NCBI RefSeq assembly: GCF_001039355.2
Contig: NW_019775413.1
Location: 295,237 to 359,236, forward strand
Length of the DNA: 64,000 bases
Source: Lingula anatina
Taxonomy: Eukaryota; Brachiopoda; Lingulata; Lingulida; Lingulidae
Direction of reading: 5' to 3'
Shown piece after piece: positions 53,423-64,000 of this stretch; position 1 is the stretch's first letter, and each line of letters begins with the position of its first letter. Both the position numbers and the translations under genes were made by a program. Under the pieces are notes generated by a model that made no database searches, was not told the origin of the DNA, and saw only the letters and a list, made by a program, of their open reading frames with translations.

Positions 53423-55683
53423 CCACTGTCTTGGATAATCACTAAAGGTGAAAGCACCCACTACACGGAGAGAAGGACACAAGTTTCTATTGAATATTAC
53501 AGTGACATCAAGTGACATACTAGGTAGAATGTAATGTGCATGCTGAAGGGTGGTTGCTTTTGTCTCAACAGCATGCTTTATTGTGTCTCATATGGCCCAT
53601 TCTTTGAAAGATTATAAAGTCGACTTGAGCGCAATACAACAGTTACCATAATCATGCCCAGTTTTCTATACATTTTTACATGAATACAATCTACAATCGA
53701 ACAAGTACCCGTTGCATTAATTTTTCCTCTTTCTCTTTCTAGTTTTTTCTTTCTCTTTTGTCTTACCTTTTTTTCAATTTAATACTGAATCATACTAGAG
53801 CCAATTTTTTAAAATAAATAAATAAAAATAGTTAGATTTTATAAAATCTGATATTTTGACAGTTTTGTACGTCGTGTAAATAAAGCAGAGCACTATTACC
53901 TAGGTAACCAAGCAACATTAATAAACATTTCACTGTATTCAACACCAAAACTCGCACTGACTAATTAGCTGAGGTTGCAGATGGAGGCAATACATCAACC
54001 TGCTACGGAAATAACGTTTGCATTACACCAAAAAAAACAGGTATACCATCGGCATTATGAGGTAAAACATCGATAGATGGCACTGTCGGTAGGGCTCCGC
54101 CACTCTCCATTGTCGTTGGTTTTCTTCTGGTGCCTAGATAATTGCAAACCAGAATGAAATACCATGCAGAATTATTAGAACAAGCTTAAACTTGTCTTAT
54201 ATTAAAGGCAGAGTAATTACTGCACCTATGAAGATGCATGATTACCGGTTCTATCCACGTTGTTTCCAATGTCCCAATCGTCAATCTTTATGATCAATGT
54301 TTACCAATCCTAGGTGGAAATCGTACATACACGTGCACATCATTTCAGTGAATGTATCTATAGGTCTTATTGTACGGCATTCACCTCGGTAATATGCTTA
54401 TTTCTCAGGATAAAGCGCCAAAACAAGCTGCAGCTGGTGAGAGCATGGCAAAGGTCTTTTTAGTATTACTAGTATATGTAAAAGTACGTGCGCATTCCAA
54501 CTAAATGGACGACGGCTTTATCAAAATGTCCTCCCCTGAAAATCAAATATATGCCAAGAAAGCAATTTCTGTTTACCACCTTCCCAAAAAGCAAATTGTA
54601 GTAATTATTAATCAGGTGTAAGCATTCTTTTGATTTCAAAAATTGATTCACATTCAACTCTGACTTGTCAGCGAAAGAGTTTTTAGAAACAGACCATGTA
54701 ACCATAGTGAGAGGGGTCAAACCATAAAGTCTGGGTGACTGAATCTGCGGGTTTGTAAAAAGAAAAACGCTTGCCAACGCGATCAACTAACAAATGCACA
54801 ATGTCGTTAGGCTTCCGTGAGAGATGGTTTTGATTTAGGTGGATAAAGGTTGTATCTTCAATTACATAATTATAGTTCTACACGGTTTACATAGTGACAC
54901 GTCAATTGCTAGCATAATAAAAATAAACATTAATTTGCGCTTTAATGACGCCATCGAGGAGAGCATAACAAAATGTCATTTACACGTGTCCATGCGATGA
55001 AAATAATAATTATTTCGCGCCATTTTATCAAAGGACATTTTAGTAATAGAGAGAGTGAGCACGTATGATTTTCTGCACAGTTTCATGTATCAAAGAATGG
55101 ACAACAGTTCTTTTGCCATTGGTTTCATACAGTATAAAAGGCAACCAGCTGTGACACCTCAATAGAAAAATGCTTGCATAGATATGTGAAGAAGGATTTT
55201 AAACGGTGTCCATGTTAGATTTCTTTGACAGGCATTCTCGTCAAATACGCTACTGTTTAATATGCCTTTCGTTTAACTGCATCTGTCGCACAGAAAACTT
55301 CACAAATTATTTGTTTGACCACTTTAACGGCCCTAATGGCCGGGAGGTCTACAAATCCCAACACAAACAAAAGTGTCCAGGGCCAATATGTGTTTCGAGA
55401 TTTTCAATAGTAATCTACTTTTCACAAGTCAGTGAGCTAGATTTTTTCTATTGAACACAAAACGTTCGTAAATACATGTACAAGCACATGGCTTTTTGCC
55501 ATCTCTATTAGAAGTCCATCAGTGGAATATTATTAACAGCGACAGAATGAAACTACCGTGAACCCATGTCTGTTGTAAGTTCAGGTCTAAAAATCAAGAA
55601 TTCGGCATTAGATTATTGAATGAACATATAATTATAGCATATCATTTTTTCCATAAAACTAGAAAAACACTCGAGAGCACGTA

Positions 55684-55869
55684 CTTCCGCCAAAGCAACT
55701 GAATTCTCATCATCAATTAATTAATTAATTAATGGACCATCACCTTAATATAATCTACTGTAAGTTAGCCCATTTTCTGAAATTTTGTAAAGATTCTTTT
55801 TATAATATTTGAGTTAGGCTTTTAACTTACAGATCAACAAGGCTAAAAAAACAACCCCTTGGCGGAGGC
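55684..55869. mobile_element. Nested inverted repeat (about 186 bases)
   Basis: The outer arms CTTCCGCCAAAG (55684-55695) and CCTTGGCGGAGG (55857-55868) pair imperfectly. The inner arms CTGTAAGTTAGCC (55758-55770) and GGCTTTTAACTTACAG (55817-55832) pair apart from three extra bases. An ATTA run lies at about 55713-55735. The CTCCGCCAAG core resembles repeats I recall from marine invertebrate genomes, but I cannot name the family. Confidence 0.5.
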
Positions 55870-57302
55870 CAAAAATAATCGTTGTTTGTACCAAATCTGT
55901 TGTTGAATATGGAAAATCATCTTTTTGTTTGTTGCTGTGACTACGAATAATTTAACAATCACAATGTCTACCAATAAATGAATTGACCGTTCGATGGCGA
56001 GATAAGTTTGAGGTATGACTATGCACCAATCCTGAAATGACGAATGGCTTCAATGATCAATTTAAGCTCGTTTTCCATCATTATTGGATAACAGTGGGTT
56101 CACTGTACATACACTGTATAAAGAGACATGTTGATATAGCCCGTCTTTGCAGGACCACAATGCTGTTAAGGGGAACAAAACAAAAGTTGAGCAATCTGTT
56201 CTTCTCCTCTCCCCGAGCTTAACAACCAAGTGGGTTAATCTGACTGGTGTCATAAGCTCGCTTATTTCTTTGAAGTTGTCATATTAATAATTCTGGACTC
56301 CTATTTGATTGCATCAACGCCTTATGCAATAGCACGCGACAACCGTTTGACAAGAATAACGCTACCAAAGGAGATGCTCATCCATATTACAGACTCGTAG
56401 GGTTTTTGCAAATCTATCTTCTTTTAAGAACACAGAATTACTAAAATATGTTATTTCCAATTGCTCTTTGATTAGAAAGAAGATAAAGAGAAAAAACAAC
56501 CTCAGCTTATGGGCTGCATGTAATTAAATAGATGACTAAAATTTTACAGTCTAACAATTTCCCTTTGTTCGAGAAAAAATTATATTTGGCAAGAGCTAGG
56601 AGTTGCTGCTTGAAGGGTTCATCGAAAAGTTCATAACAACGGGAAACCAATGAGACGTTAGATTATATTGCGATTCATTGTAGTTCACAGGTACTGGTAT
56701 ACAGCTTGGAACGTTCTGTTACAAATGTTGGACTTTATGTAGCTGGATAACTAAAAATAACTGCGAAGAATAGTCATATCGAAAGCTAAATCAACAACTT
56801 GGGAATCTATAAGAAACGTTATCGCCTTTAACCACAAATACGAATAATAATGGCTTACCTGTATATCGATTTAAATTAAGTTGCAATAAAATGTGTTTTG
56901 GTAGTTAAACACCAAGTGTACTCCCAAGAAAATCATCTAAAGACTATTTGCTGGGATTTCATGTTTTATGTTTCTTGTTTCTTTTCAAAAACCTGTGCTA
57001 TGTTACAAACACAGACTATAGTCATCATTTATTAATAACGTAAGTTATTTGTTTAAGTTAATAAAGAACAACCCCTGAGCTGCAAACGACTTTGTCAAAG
57101 TTTAATAAACGTGACTTGTCATTTATTGCCGTCTTTGTCATCTTTGTCCTTTATATTTAACCAAGAACTCTAGCTTGAAAGTATCATTCACTTAAAGTCA
57201 TGCTTTGTCATTGTACCTTCGGGAATTTAGCAAAATAAATATTGACAAGACAAAAAGGCCTGTCTTGCAGCACGAAACCCTAATGGTGACGTTTGGAAAC
57301 AA

Positions 57303-57304
57303 AA

Positions 57305-57339
<35 letters not shown>

Positions 57340-57342
57340 ATT
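57303..57342. repeat. Microsatellite (AATA)n
   Basis: Ten or so perfect tetranucleotide units. Confidence 0.95.
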
Positions 57343-58871
57343 ATCTTCCAACAAGATAAATAAATTAAAGCACTGAACGCGCTGAACACTCTGTCATAAC
57401 TATCACTGAGACTTTTTCAACGTGTTCAAGTGAATTTCCTGATTACAAAGTCTAGGTAGGCAAAGTGCAGAAAAAAACATTGGCATGGTATAATTGTCTT
57501 CTCCGGTCTTGGACAGGAATCATCCTCTCCATCAATCAACGCTCCCAAGAGGGAGAGTAGAACGCCATTTTAATTTGCTTTATTGTATGAAGCATAAAAC
57601 GGCTTATTGAATAGAGGAAGATACTTGCATTGAGTTTTTTTTTTCTAAAATGAGTTTGAGTTTTCGAGATCATATAAAGATGAAATATGTAGGGGGCAGT
57701 TATTTTCCGACCGTATTTAATTCAATAAAATTGCTTCCTTGACAAATGATTGTAACTATTCCACATGCAACTATAAGGTATCTACTAGAACGATTACCCA
57801 TGACTTTCATTTGGAAACTGTTCAGGTTAGCCGAGATAATGAATAAATTCATTTTAGGAGCGCTTTTCTTCAAATCTCATCAGTAACACGGCCGCTGTAG
57901 TTTGGAATGCAATAACCAGTTACATTGATCCAGACATAGTATCGTCTTTATCTATCGAAGAACGGACTCTGATTTTTAACAACAAATTTCCCCAGTGTCC
58001 GTGTACCAGTCTTTCGCCTTTATCTCTACTTTGCCAAGCTGTGTGCAGTATGTATAACGTTACACAATGTATTTACTCACAATTAACAGCAATATCAGTG
58101 AATGAAGAGCATATCTATTAATTTGACTTTTCTGTCTAAAAAAATCAATGAACCTATTGTACCGGTAAGATGTACAAAGTTCCTGCACTTTCAATCAAAC
58201 AAATGAGACGGCAATAATGTAAACGTTTATGTCCATTTGCCTTTGATCTTTAGAAAATGATGGTGGAGGCAACAGTTCTCGAAAACTTTCATAAATGTTT
58301 TAATGATTATCAATGACATGTGACGAAACTATATTTTAATACATCTCGGGTACACGTAAGGATATATATGATAAGCGTTACATGTTGAAATGCCTAACTG
58401 GCCGGTTTATCCATGCTTCTGGTTGAAGGTTTAACTGACATAGCCCTTTGGTTTAGACTATACTTAACCCAATGCAGGGAAATTCAACCACGTAGCATAT
58501 TCGCTTGTGATCTGCATATAGATTTTGCTAGTAAAGATTTAGTTTCGTCCTTTGGTTTTTGATGATATAGTAGAAATGGTGTGGAGGCCAGTGAAATATT
58601 TGCTATGTTTAAGGCCCCTTATTTCACACAGACCACGAATCCCACGAATCGCCAGGAATTGAGAAATTTCAGGATTCGTGAGGATTCGTGAGATTTTGCC
58701 AATTTTCTGGTCTAATTCGACACGCTCTACGATTCAGTTACGATACAGGTGCGATAGTGTTACGAATATTCGTGGGATTCGGCTGGAATCGCACGAAATA
58801 TATATATATATTGTCCAGAAATTCACTACGATTTTTTGGAATCGGGAGTTCGTGGCCAAAACATTGAACAG

Positions 58872-59040
58872 CTTAAAATGTTTGCCACGAATTCCCGATT
58901 GATCAAGAATTGCAAAAACTAACTACGATTATATACGAATCTGTTAAGAACTTCACGAACTGATTACGATTCAACCACGAATCGTGAAATTTTCAATTCC
59001 TGGCGATTCGTGGGATTCGTGGTCTGTGTGAAATAGGGGC
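58872..59040 (+). repeat. 169-base terminal unit, copy 1
   Basis: The right-hand 169 bases of the inverted-repeat element, ending in the terminus GTGTGAAATAGGGGC. The unit repeats immediately downstream with a constant offset of 169 bases, for example TTTGCCAC at 58881 and 59050. Confidence 0.82.
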
Positions 59041-59209
59041 ATCAAAGTTTTTGCCACCAATTCCTGTTGGTCACGAAGTGCAAGAACTTACTACGAGTAT
59101 ATACGAATCTGTTAAGAACTTCACGATCTGATTACGATTCAACCACGAATCGTGAAATTTGTCAATTCCTGGCCATTCGTGGGATTCGTGGTCTGTGTGA
59201 AATAGGGGC
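59041..59209 (+). repeat. 169-base terminal unit, copy 2
   Basis: Tandem copy of the preceding unit with scattered substitutions, mostly in its left part; the last 110 bases are nearly identical. It also ends in GTGTGAAATAGGGGC, so the element has one left terminus and two right termini. Confidence 0.82.
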
Positions 59210-59976
59210 ATAAGAAGTCTAGCCGGATAATTTCAATAATCGGGAACACCAAAAGCTGGCCATCTACACCCAAATTATCTGCTTCAATAATTCTCCAAAA
59301 TTTTCCTAAAACATGTGGCAGATAAACATTATTTTACTTCATTGCTGTATAATCGCTTTACCTAGATCTTTTTTTCACATCACTGCAAGGATTTCCTATT
59401 GCTAAATGGGTGATATAGCAAATAATCAACTCCTATACATATCGCCTCTGCTGCCATGATGCATTTTAAGAAATGTTCCATATGTACATATATCCCCAGT
59501 TCATTTGAATATTGTTGCAGTGGGTGGATGCGCTTATGAAACGAGACAAAGCATTAGGAATTTATAGTGCATATTCATCAATAAAACCACAAAACGTCTA
59601 CAGACATTAACTTTATAGTTGTGATGGTGTAGTCTATAGATCTAATACAGGGTGTACCTGTGAAAAAGTTGCCAATTTATCCATTACCTACTCATCGCGG
59701 AATGCACCATTGCAAACAAAAAGGTTGGTAATAAATATAGCGCAACTGATGTGGAATCTCAATGCACAAAACTGAAAATTTCGATCTGAGGAAGATTAAT
59801 GCCACTAATTGAATTGGGAAAAGAAGGCATGTCAGAAAACCCATCAGTCTTATGCAGGCCTTAAATAATCTAATTACAATGCTACATAACCTTAATCTGT
59901 AAATTCAGTTTTATCGTTGAAATGTGTAAACATCCTGAAAATTAAACGGGTTTAAACATAGTTAATACAGGTGAGG

Positions 59977-59978
<2 letters not shown>
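59210..59978. other. Probable intron or 3' flank of the second receptor
   Basis: It lies directly downstream of the exon on the minus strand. No convincing acceptor plus coding tail was identified. Confidence 0.5.
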
Positions 59979-60058
<80 letters not shown>

Positions 60059-60078
60059 GAAGAAGAAGAAAAGGAAGT
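59979..60078. repeat. Compound (GT)n(GA)n(AAG)n tract in the second receptor's intron
   Basis: GT repeats, then GA, then AAG-rich purines up to 60078, three bases before the donor hexamer begins. In transcript sense this is a long pyrimidine (CU) tract followed by CA repeats just inside the intron. It causes the Ser-Leu/His-Thr read-through tail. Confidence 0.95.
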
Positions 60079-60081
60079 GAT

Positions 60082-60090
60082 ACATACCGA
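60082..60090 (-). other. Probable 5' splice site of the second receptor
   Basis: On the minus strand the sequence reads CTGTCG then GTATGTATC, a near-consensus animal donor. The last exon base is 60088 and the intron starts with GT at 60087-60086. It lies in the receptor's C-terminal tail just after the palmitoylation cysteines, a plausible place for an intron. Downstream of it the frame becomes a simple-sequence tract, which agrees with the exon ending here. Confidence 0.72.
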
Positions 60091-61186
60091 CAGTGCTGAC
60101 TGTATAGTCTTCGTAGTAACCTCTGGCTCTCGATTGTCCCTTGCCACAGCAGCGACACAATATTTTCCTATATGCCGCTCGGAAACTTGGGTTCAGTGAA
60201 TAAATAAACGGGTTGAACACCGAGTTTATCCAGCCCAGCCAGACGAAGAAAGAAAATATGTCCATAAAGTTGGGATTTAGTTTACACAGTAGCATTTCAG
60301 GGTCCCAGCCTAATAGACAGTTCAAGATGAAGAACGGCAACCAGCACAAAATGAATACCCCCATGACAGTTGCCATGGTTTTGGTGGCTTTATTTTCTGA
60401 ACGTTTAGTTCCCTTTCCATCTTTGCGGACATTAGCCATCGCTTTGTCCATGTCTGCAATTTGCTTGGCTTGTCTGCGAGCGATGGCAAAGACTCTGCCG
60501 TACAGGAATGTCATCATTATAAGAGGGACGTAGAAACTGATACTCGACGAGATAATAGCATAATATGGGTTGAACGCCAATTTACATAGAGGTCCAAGAG
60601 CTTGATCCGTGGCCCACTGGTGCCACCTGTAGTCCCCTTCGAAGTAAAACCATTCTAGTTGTAAAGGGATGAAGGAAACCATGCCAGAGGCAATCCAAGC
60701 AACACCCAGCATGATTCCGGCAGTCTTGTTGGTCACGATTTCGTGATAATGGAATGGGCGAGTCACAGCTATGTATCTTTCGACGGCGATCATCAAAAGA
60801 TTAAGAATGGATGCAGTTGACATCATGACATCAAAACTCACCCAAGTAAGGCAATAATGACCGAATGGCCAGTTGCCGAGCAAGTCCTGGATGGCAGCAA
60901 AAGGGAGAACAAATACCCCTACACACATATCTGATATAGCAAGAGAAACGATAAAATAGTTTGTGATCTTGCTTCTTAATTGTTCGAACTTCAAAATTGC
61001 GATAACGACCAGCAAGTTGCCCAATATTACAGCCAAGTCTATGATACTGAGTAAGACTCCCAGGAATATTCTCACTCCAGTAGGAATTGGAGAAGGAGCT
61101 GGATCATGCCCTGCCGCACATAACGCCTGGTAGGGGGCCTCTGTGGCATTTAATGTCGCATTAATAGCAGACATCGTCGTTGCCAT
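60088..61186 (-). CDS. D1-like dopamine/amine receptor, first coding exon; C-terminal exon not found
   Basis: The exon encodes residues 1-366 plus one base of a seven-transmembrane amine receptor. Visible landmarks: N9 and N13 glycosylation sequons, TM1 N57, TM2 SLAISD with D86, C112, TM3 D119 and STASILNL, E136-R137-Y138 (ERY instead of DRY), TM4 W164, C201, TM5 S213, S214 and S217 before P221, TM6 CWLPFF (281-286), TM7 NPFIY (325-329), and helix 8 ending in C344, C346 and C347, probable palmitoylation sites. TM3, TM5 and TM6 are D1-like, so Gs-coupled dopamine signalling is the best guess. It is clearly divergent from the receptor at 41173-42561. The start is supported by an in-frame TAA 18 bases upstream and a strong context (A at -3, G at +4). 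All seven helices are in this exon. The open frame continues 48 codons past the donor to a stop at 59942, but those codons are mostly microsatellite (Ser-Leu then His-Thr repeats), so I end the exon at the donor. The intron is phase 1. Confidence 0.9.
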
Positions 61187-61604
61187 CTTCTTTGATACTG
61201 GTTATGAAGCGACGGCGCAATAAAGTATAATGTACGCAACGCTCTGTTTAGCAATAAAGAGAAGACATTTAAGTCCCCCCTTTCTTGAAAGCAATGTTAA
61301 AATTTGTTTACTTCCTTCTAAGCTGTTGCCAATGCCTGCACAATCTAAAGGTAAAGCTGCACAGTTCTGTGTGTCTACGGTGCCGTATTTCTGAGATTCC
61401 AACCCCGTCTTATTCGGATTACACAGAGATAACTGTCCGTGATCGTTAGCTCAAATCTCCTTTACTGACTTCCAGTAGTTGAATACGCAGAGCAGGTGCC
61501 CACTCTTCTCATTAAGTATCATTCACTGTCAGTGCAGTGGAAAATTCTCACAGTGCGCATTTCCTCAGCGATATTTTCTGAAATCACGAAGATGGCACTA
61601 TCGG

Positions 61605-61686
61605 TTTATATCTGCCTTTGGTGACGGATTGCTGCTATCGCAGTAGTGGACTATTTCGTCGTGCAGACAATGCAACACGAGCCAAT
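61605..61686 (-). promoter_or_regulatory. Candidate TATA/CCAAT promoter of the second receptor
   Basis: The minus strand has TATAAA at 61610-61605, and a CCAAT pentamer (written on the plus strand) lies at 61682-61686, about 72 bases further upstream. The spacing is typical of a CCAAT plus TATA promoter. Initiation near 61575-61580 would give a leader of about 390 bases before the ATG at 61186. An upstream untranslated exon is an alternative. Confidence 0.28.
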
Positions 61687-63809
61687 CAGCGTCCAGGAAG
61701 AGATTCTGCCTTGTCACAAAATGAGAGTCAAACAGTGGTCCTGGTAGAACAGCCTACCTGAGAAGAGATAAGACAGCGTGCTAATTCTTTATGAAGACTC
61801 GGATTAAATTTGCTTTACATTTTAAGTATATTAAAAGCACTTACTTGCACAAAAATCCGTTTTGTTCCTACCGCTCAACGTAAGATTTGTAAACCCGTTT
61901 GAGCAAGGGGAAACCTAGTACTGCTAAACCCGAATGGTATCAACAAACACTGAACTATCGATTTCACACACATATAAAGGCAAAATTATTTGATGAAAAC
62001 GAGCCCATCGGTATTAAACAGAGTATATATAACTTGATTTTGGACATTGTTTACAGTGCCCACACTTAGAGACCATTCACTGACCACTCTTCCTCGCTTA
62101 CTCCATGCTAGATAAACAGGCCATCGTATCATTACGGGTACCTGCCTTAGTCCGTCACCCGGGTTACGAGAGCGCCATGACACAAACAGTCTTTACATTA
62201 CCCCAAACCCCGTCATTGAGCGGACAGAATTATTTCACCCTATACAAACCTTAAGAAAACATTAAGATCGATGATGACTGGTCTATTGTTCGATATCAAG
62301 AAACCGCGGCATTGTTTCGCTGATTTAGTTGATTCAACATCAGGAAAACGCGGTACATGTGCATGAACTGCAGCAATAGGAATTATCAATCACCTTATTT
62401 ATGATTTGAGGATGAAGTATACAGCCCATCTAATTGATCAATTTCACTAGTTTTCCCATGCTAAATTTAAAAATGCACTATTTCAGTAACCGCGCTCAAT
62501 TTTGGACGGTATCAATTTATAATTATAAAAGGTGGTGGACAAATAAACAGAAAGCGCAACAAAATTGATTTCCTATCACTGATGCCAACGATGCTGAAGG
62601 GGCTTAATGTTTATAAGAATGAGATAATGACGCTTTTGACCCTTTACGAAGCACGTCCGGCTGTTTAGCGTTGACCCGTTCTCATTCAATTATTAATTGC
62701 AAATTACTATTTCTGCGCAAGATGGTTAGAGCACGCTTAATTGGTGATTTTCATGGTTTTCTACAGTTAGTGAAAGACATGGGCCTAGTGGAGCATAAAA
62801 TAACGGTAATGTAAAGGGACGTGTCCAGGTTCTAGTGATCAGATTTACACCTGGTCCATACAGTGATCATTCGACAAACAAGAGGTCAGATTAGTACCAC
62901 CTTTGCACTAGACGTCGGCCAGCCTGCGGATATAAGGGAGCAGACGGTGACAAATGTAACACCCTTTTTACCTCTCGGTGTTAAATGAAAAGTTTAACGA
63001 TTTTCAGTAATGCACCGATCAAACCGCAGAGGGGAATCAAAAATCATTTCGCATATCATTAAATTTTTATCAAATCTGTAAGCACTTTTTGAACAGTTGG
63101 ATGGATTATTGTATTATCATTTTTGGCGTGTTTAGTTGTTTTTCTGGACAGTACTACATACTCTTTAAGTATATATCAAAGCCCTCACTAAGGTAAAAAA
63201 AAAATCATCGCATGTTGAAAATAACACTCGATTACGGTTGTTCTTTTGAAAAAAAAAATGTCAAAAATCGAAAGACGGTGTTCTTGTTTTTTCGAACAAG
63301 CATCATATCCACAGCTTGATTACCATTAGTTAAATAAAATTTCATAATTTTTCAATGAAGGAAGCTATCCTTGTTTTACTGTGAGTTGTTATAGGTCGGG
63401 AATTGTTAGGTTTTACTGGTATATCCCAGTCGTACTTTCTAGTATTAAACACAAGATATGATATGTAAATAAATGCAATGAAGAACATTTTCTGAATATT
63501 CATTTCTACAATACAAAATTATTTCCAAAGGAAAAAAAATAATAATTCTGATATTTATCTTGTTAAAGTCAGCCTTTGGACAGCATTATTGTGCGAGTTT
63601 ATCTTTCATGGATGAAACACGACTTACTAATGAAATAAGTGTTCTGGCAAATTACAACACATTTTGATTTTACGTTTATCGAGTTCCAACCTCGGATTTA
63701 ATCACATTTGAATTTCCCCTGATGTGGACGACTGTTAACCCGCACCCACCCCGCATGAAACAATTTAACAATCAAACACCTGCTGTCAACAGAATGAATG
63801 GATCATTAA

Positions 63810-63813
<4 letters not shown>
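61687..63813. other. Upstream region of the second receptor, nothing recognised
   Basis: No coding family recognised; the frame at 61986-62183 is chance length. An untranslated first exon could lie here. Confidence 0.5.

Positions 63814-63853
<40 letters not shown>
63814..63853. repeat. Microsatellite (CT)n
   Basis: About 20 perfect CT units. Confidence 0.95.
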
Positions 63854-63856
<3 letters not shown>

Positions 63857-63956
63857 ATAATATTGATATGATATATTGCGATTAAATGCAGTTTATTTCT
63901 TTAAAATGTATTAACGTTAAAACGATACTTATTCTTTAAATTGTGCTCTATGTTTT

Positions 63957-64000
63957 TCTTTCTTTTTTTTATTTTTTTTTTTATTTATTTATTTATTTTT
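63957..64000. repeat. T-rich low-complexity sequence ending in (ATTT)n
   Basis: T runs and ATTT units reach the window edge, so the full length is unknown. Confidence 0.9.

Larger units (their letters stand above)
48979..58612. other. Repeat-bearing spacer downstream of the second receptor
   Basis: It holds the palindrome, compound microsatellite, tandem duplications, hairpin and nested inverted repeat listed separately. It may be partly intronic to the second receptor on the minus strand. Minus-strand frames such as 54469-54786 show no amine-receptor tail. Confidence 0.55.
58613..59209. mobile_element. Inverted-repeat transposon relic with a doubled right end
   Basis: The left terminus (about 58613-58666) contains TTTCACACAGACCACGAATC and is matched by its near-perfect reverse complement at 58985-59040 and again at 59152-59209. 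ATTCGTG/CACGAAT heptamers recur throughout, giving many sub-terminal repeats. The body contains a strong hairpin (58840-58865 with 58877-58900) and a short AT tract. There is no transposase frame; this looks like a non-autonomous DNA transposon. The superfamily is not determined because the target duplication is unclear. Confidence 0.78.

Noticed and set aside
54469-54786. 105-codon minus-strand frame as a possible terminal exon of the second receptor
   Set aside because: It contains no receptor-tail features and I could not tie it to a convincing acceptor in the required phase.
59942-60087. Ser-Leu/His-Thr rich C-terminal tail of the second receptor as normal protein sequence
   Set aside because: It begins exactly at a strong splice donor and is translated microsatellite; kept only as a possible intron-retention product.
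60213-60533. 106-codon plus-strand frame inside the second receptor
   Set aside because: Antisense shadow of the receptor coding exon with no domain of its own.
1-64000. CRISPR arrays, operons, prophage or other bacterial systems
   Set aside because: The window is animal DNA: sparse genes, a splice donor, microsatellites and GPCRs. Repeats present are simple, inverted or low-copy tandem, not regularly spaced direct repeats.
1-64000. tRNA or rRNA genes
   Set aside because: I looked for B-box like GTTCGA contexts and saw none with a supporting cloverleaf; by-eye search is weak, so this is absence of evidence only.

Overview
The window is animal nuclear DNA, most likely from a highly polymorphic marine invertebrate. 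This rests on long AT-rich non-coding stretches (about 37% GC judged by eye), abundant GT/GA, AT and AAT microsatellites, several short inverted-repeat elements, a decayed retrotransposon fragment, and two animal-type class A GPCR genes, one of which meets a splice donor. There is no bacterial gene packing, ribosome binding site or operon. The species cannot be fixed from sequence alone; a deuterostome such as an acorn worm, sea urchin or amphioxus, or a lophotrochozoan, would all fit.

Only two protein-coding genes are well supported. Both are on the minus strand and both look like D1-type (Gs-coupled) dopamine receptors. The first (41173-42561) is a complete intronless 462-residue receptor whose DRYLHIRDPL region resembles arthropod Dop1R1. 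The second (coding exon 60088-61186) is more divergent, has ERY in place of DRY, and leaves its exon at a strong donor (CG|GTATGT) after residue 366. Its reading frame then runs by chance through a GA/GT microsatellite to a stop at 59942. Its terminal exon was not found. The two genes are about 17.5 kb apart and head the same way, so they are probably an old local pair of amine receptors.

Layout: 1-30997 is gene-poor DNA with microsatellites, two MITE-like inverted repeats (17258-17482, 19603-19763), a dispersed repeat pair and one unexplained 184-codon ORF (22569-23123, minus). 30998-39333 is a direct duplication of about 4.15 kb whose copies differ by roughly 1%, with a single N at the junction; it may be a real tandem duplication or two haplotypes placed end to end. 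39334-42650 holds the first receptor with a plausible TATA box and a start-stop uORF. 42650-60000 is repeat-rich spacer with three inverted-repeat elements, one carrying a tandemly doubled terminus, and a reverse-transcriptase remnant. 60000-61690 holds the second receptor, and the rest is spacer ending in simple repeats.

Functionally the only evident theme is monoamine, probably dopamine, signalling through two related receptors. Most other open frames are of a length expected by chance in AT-rich DNA.
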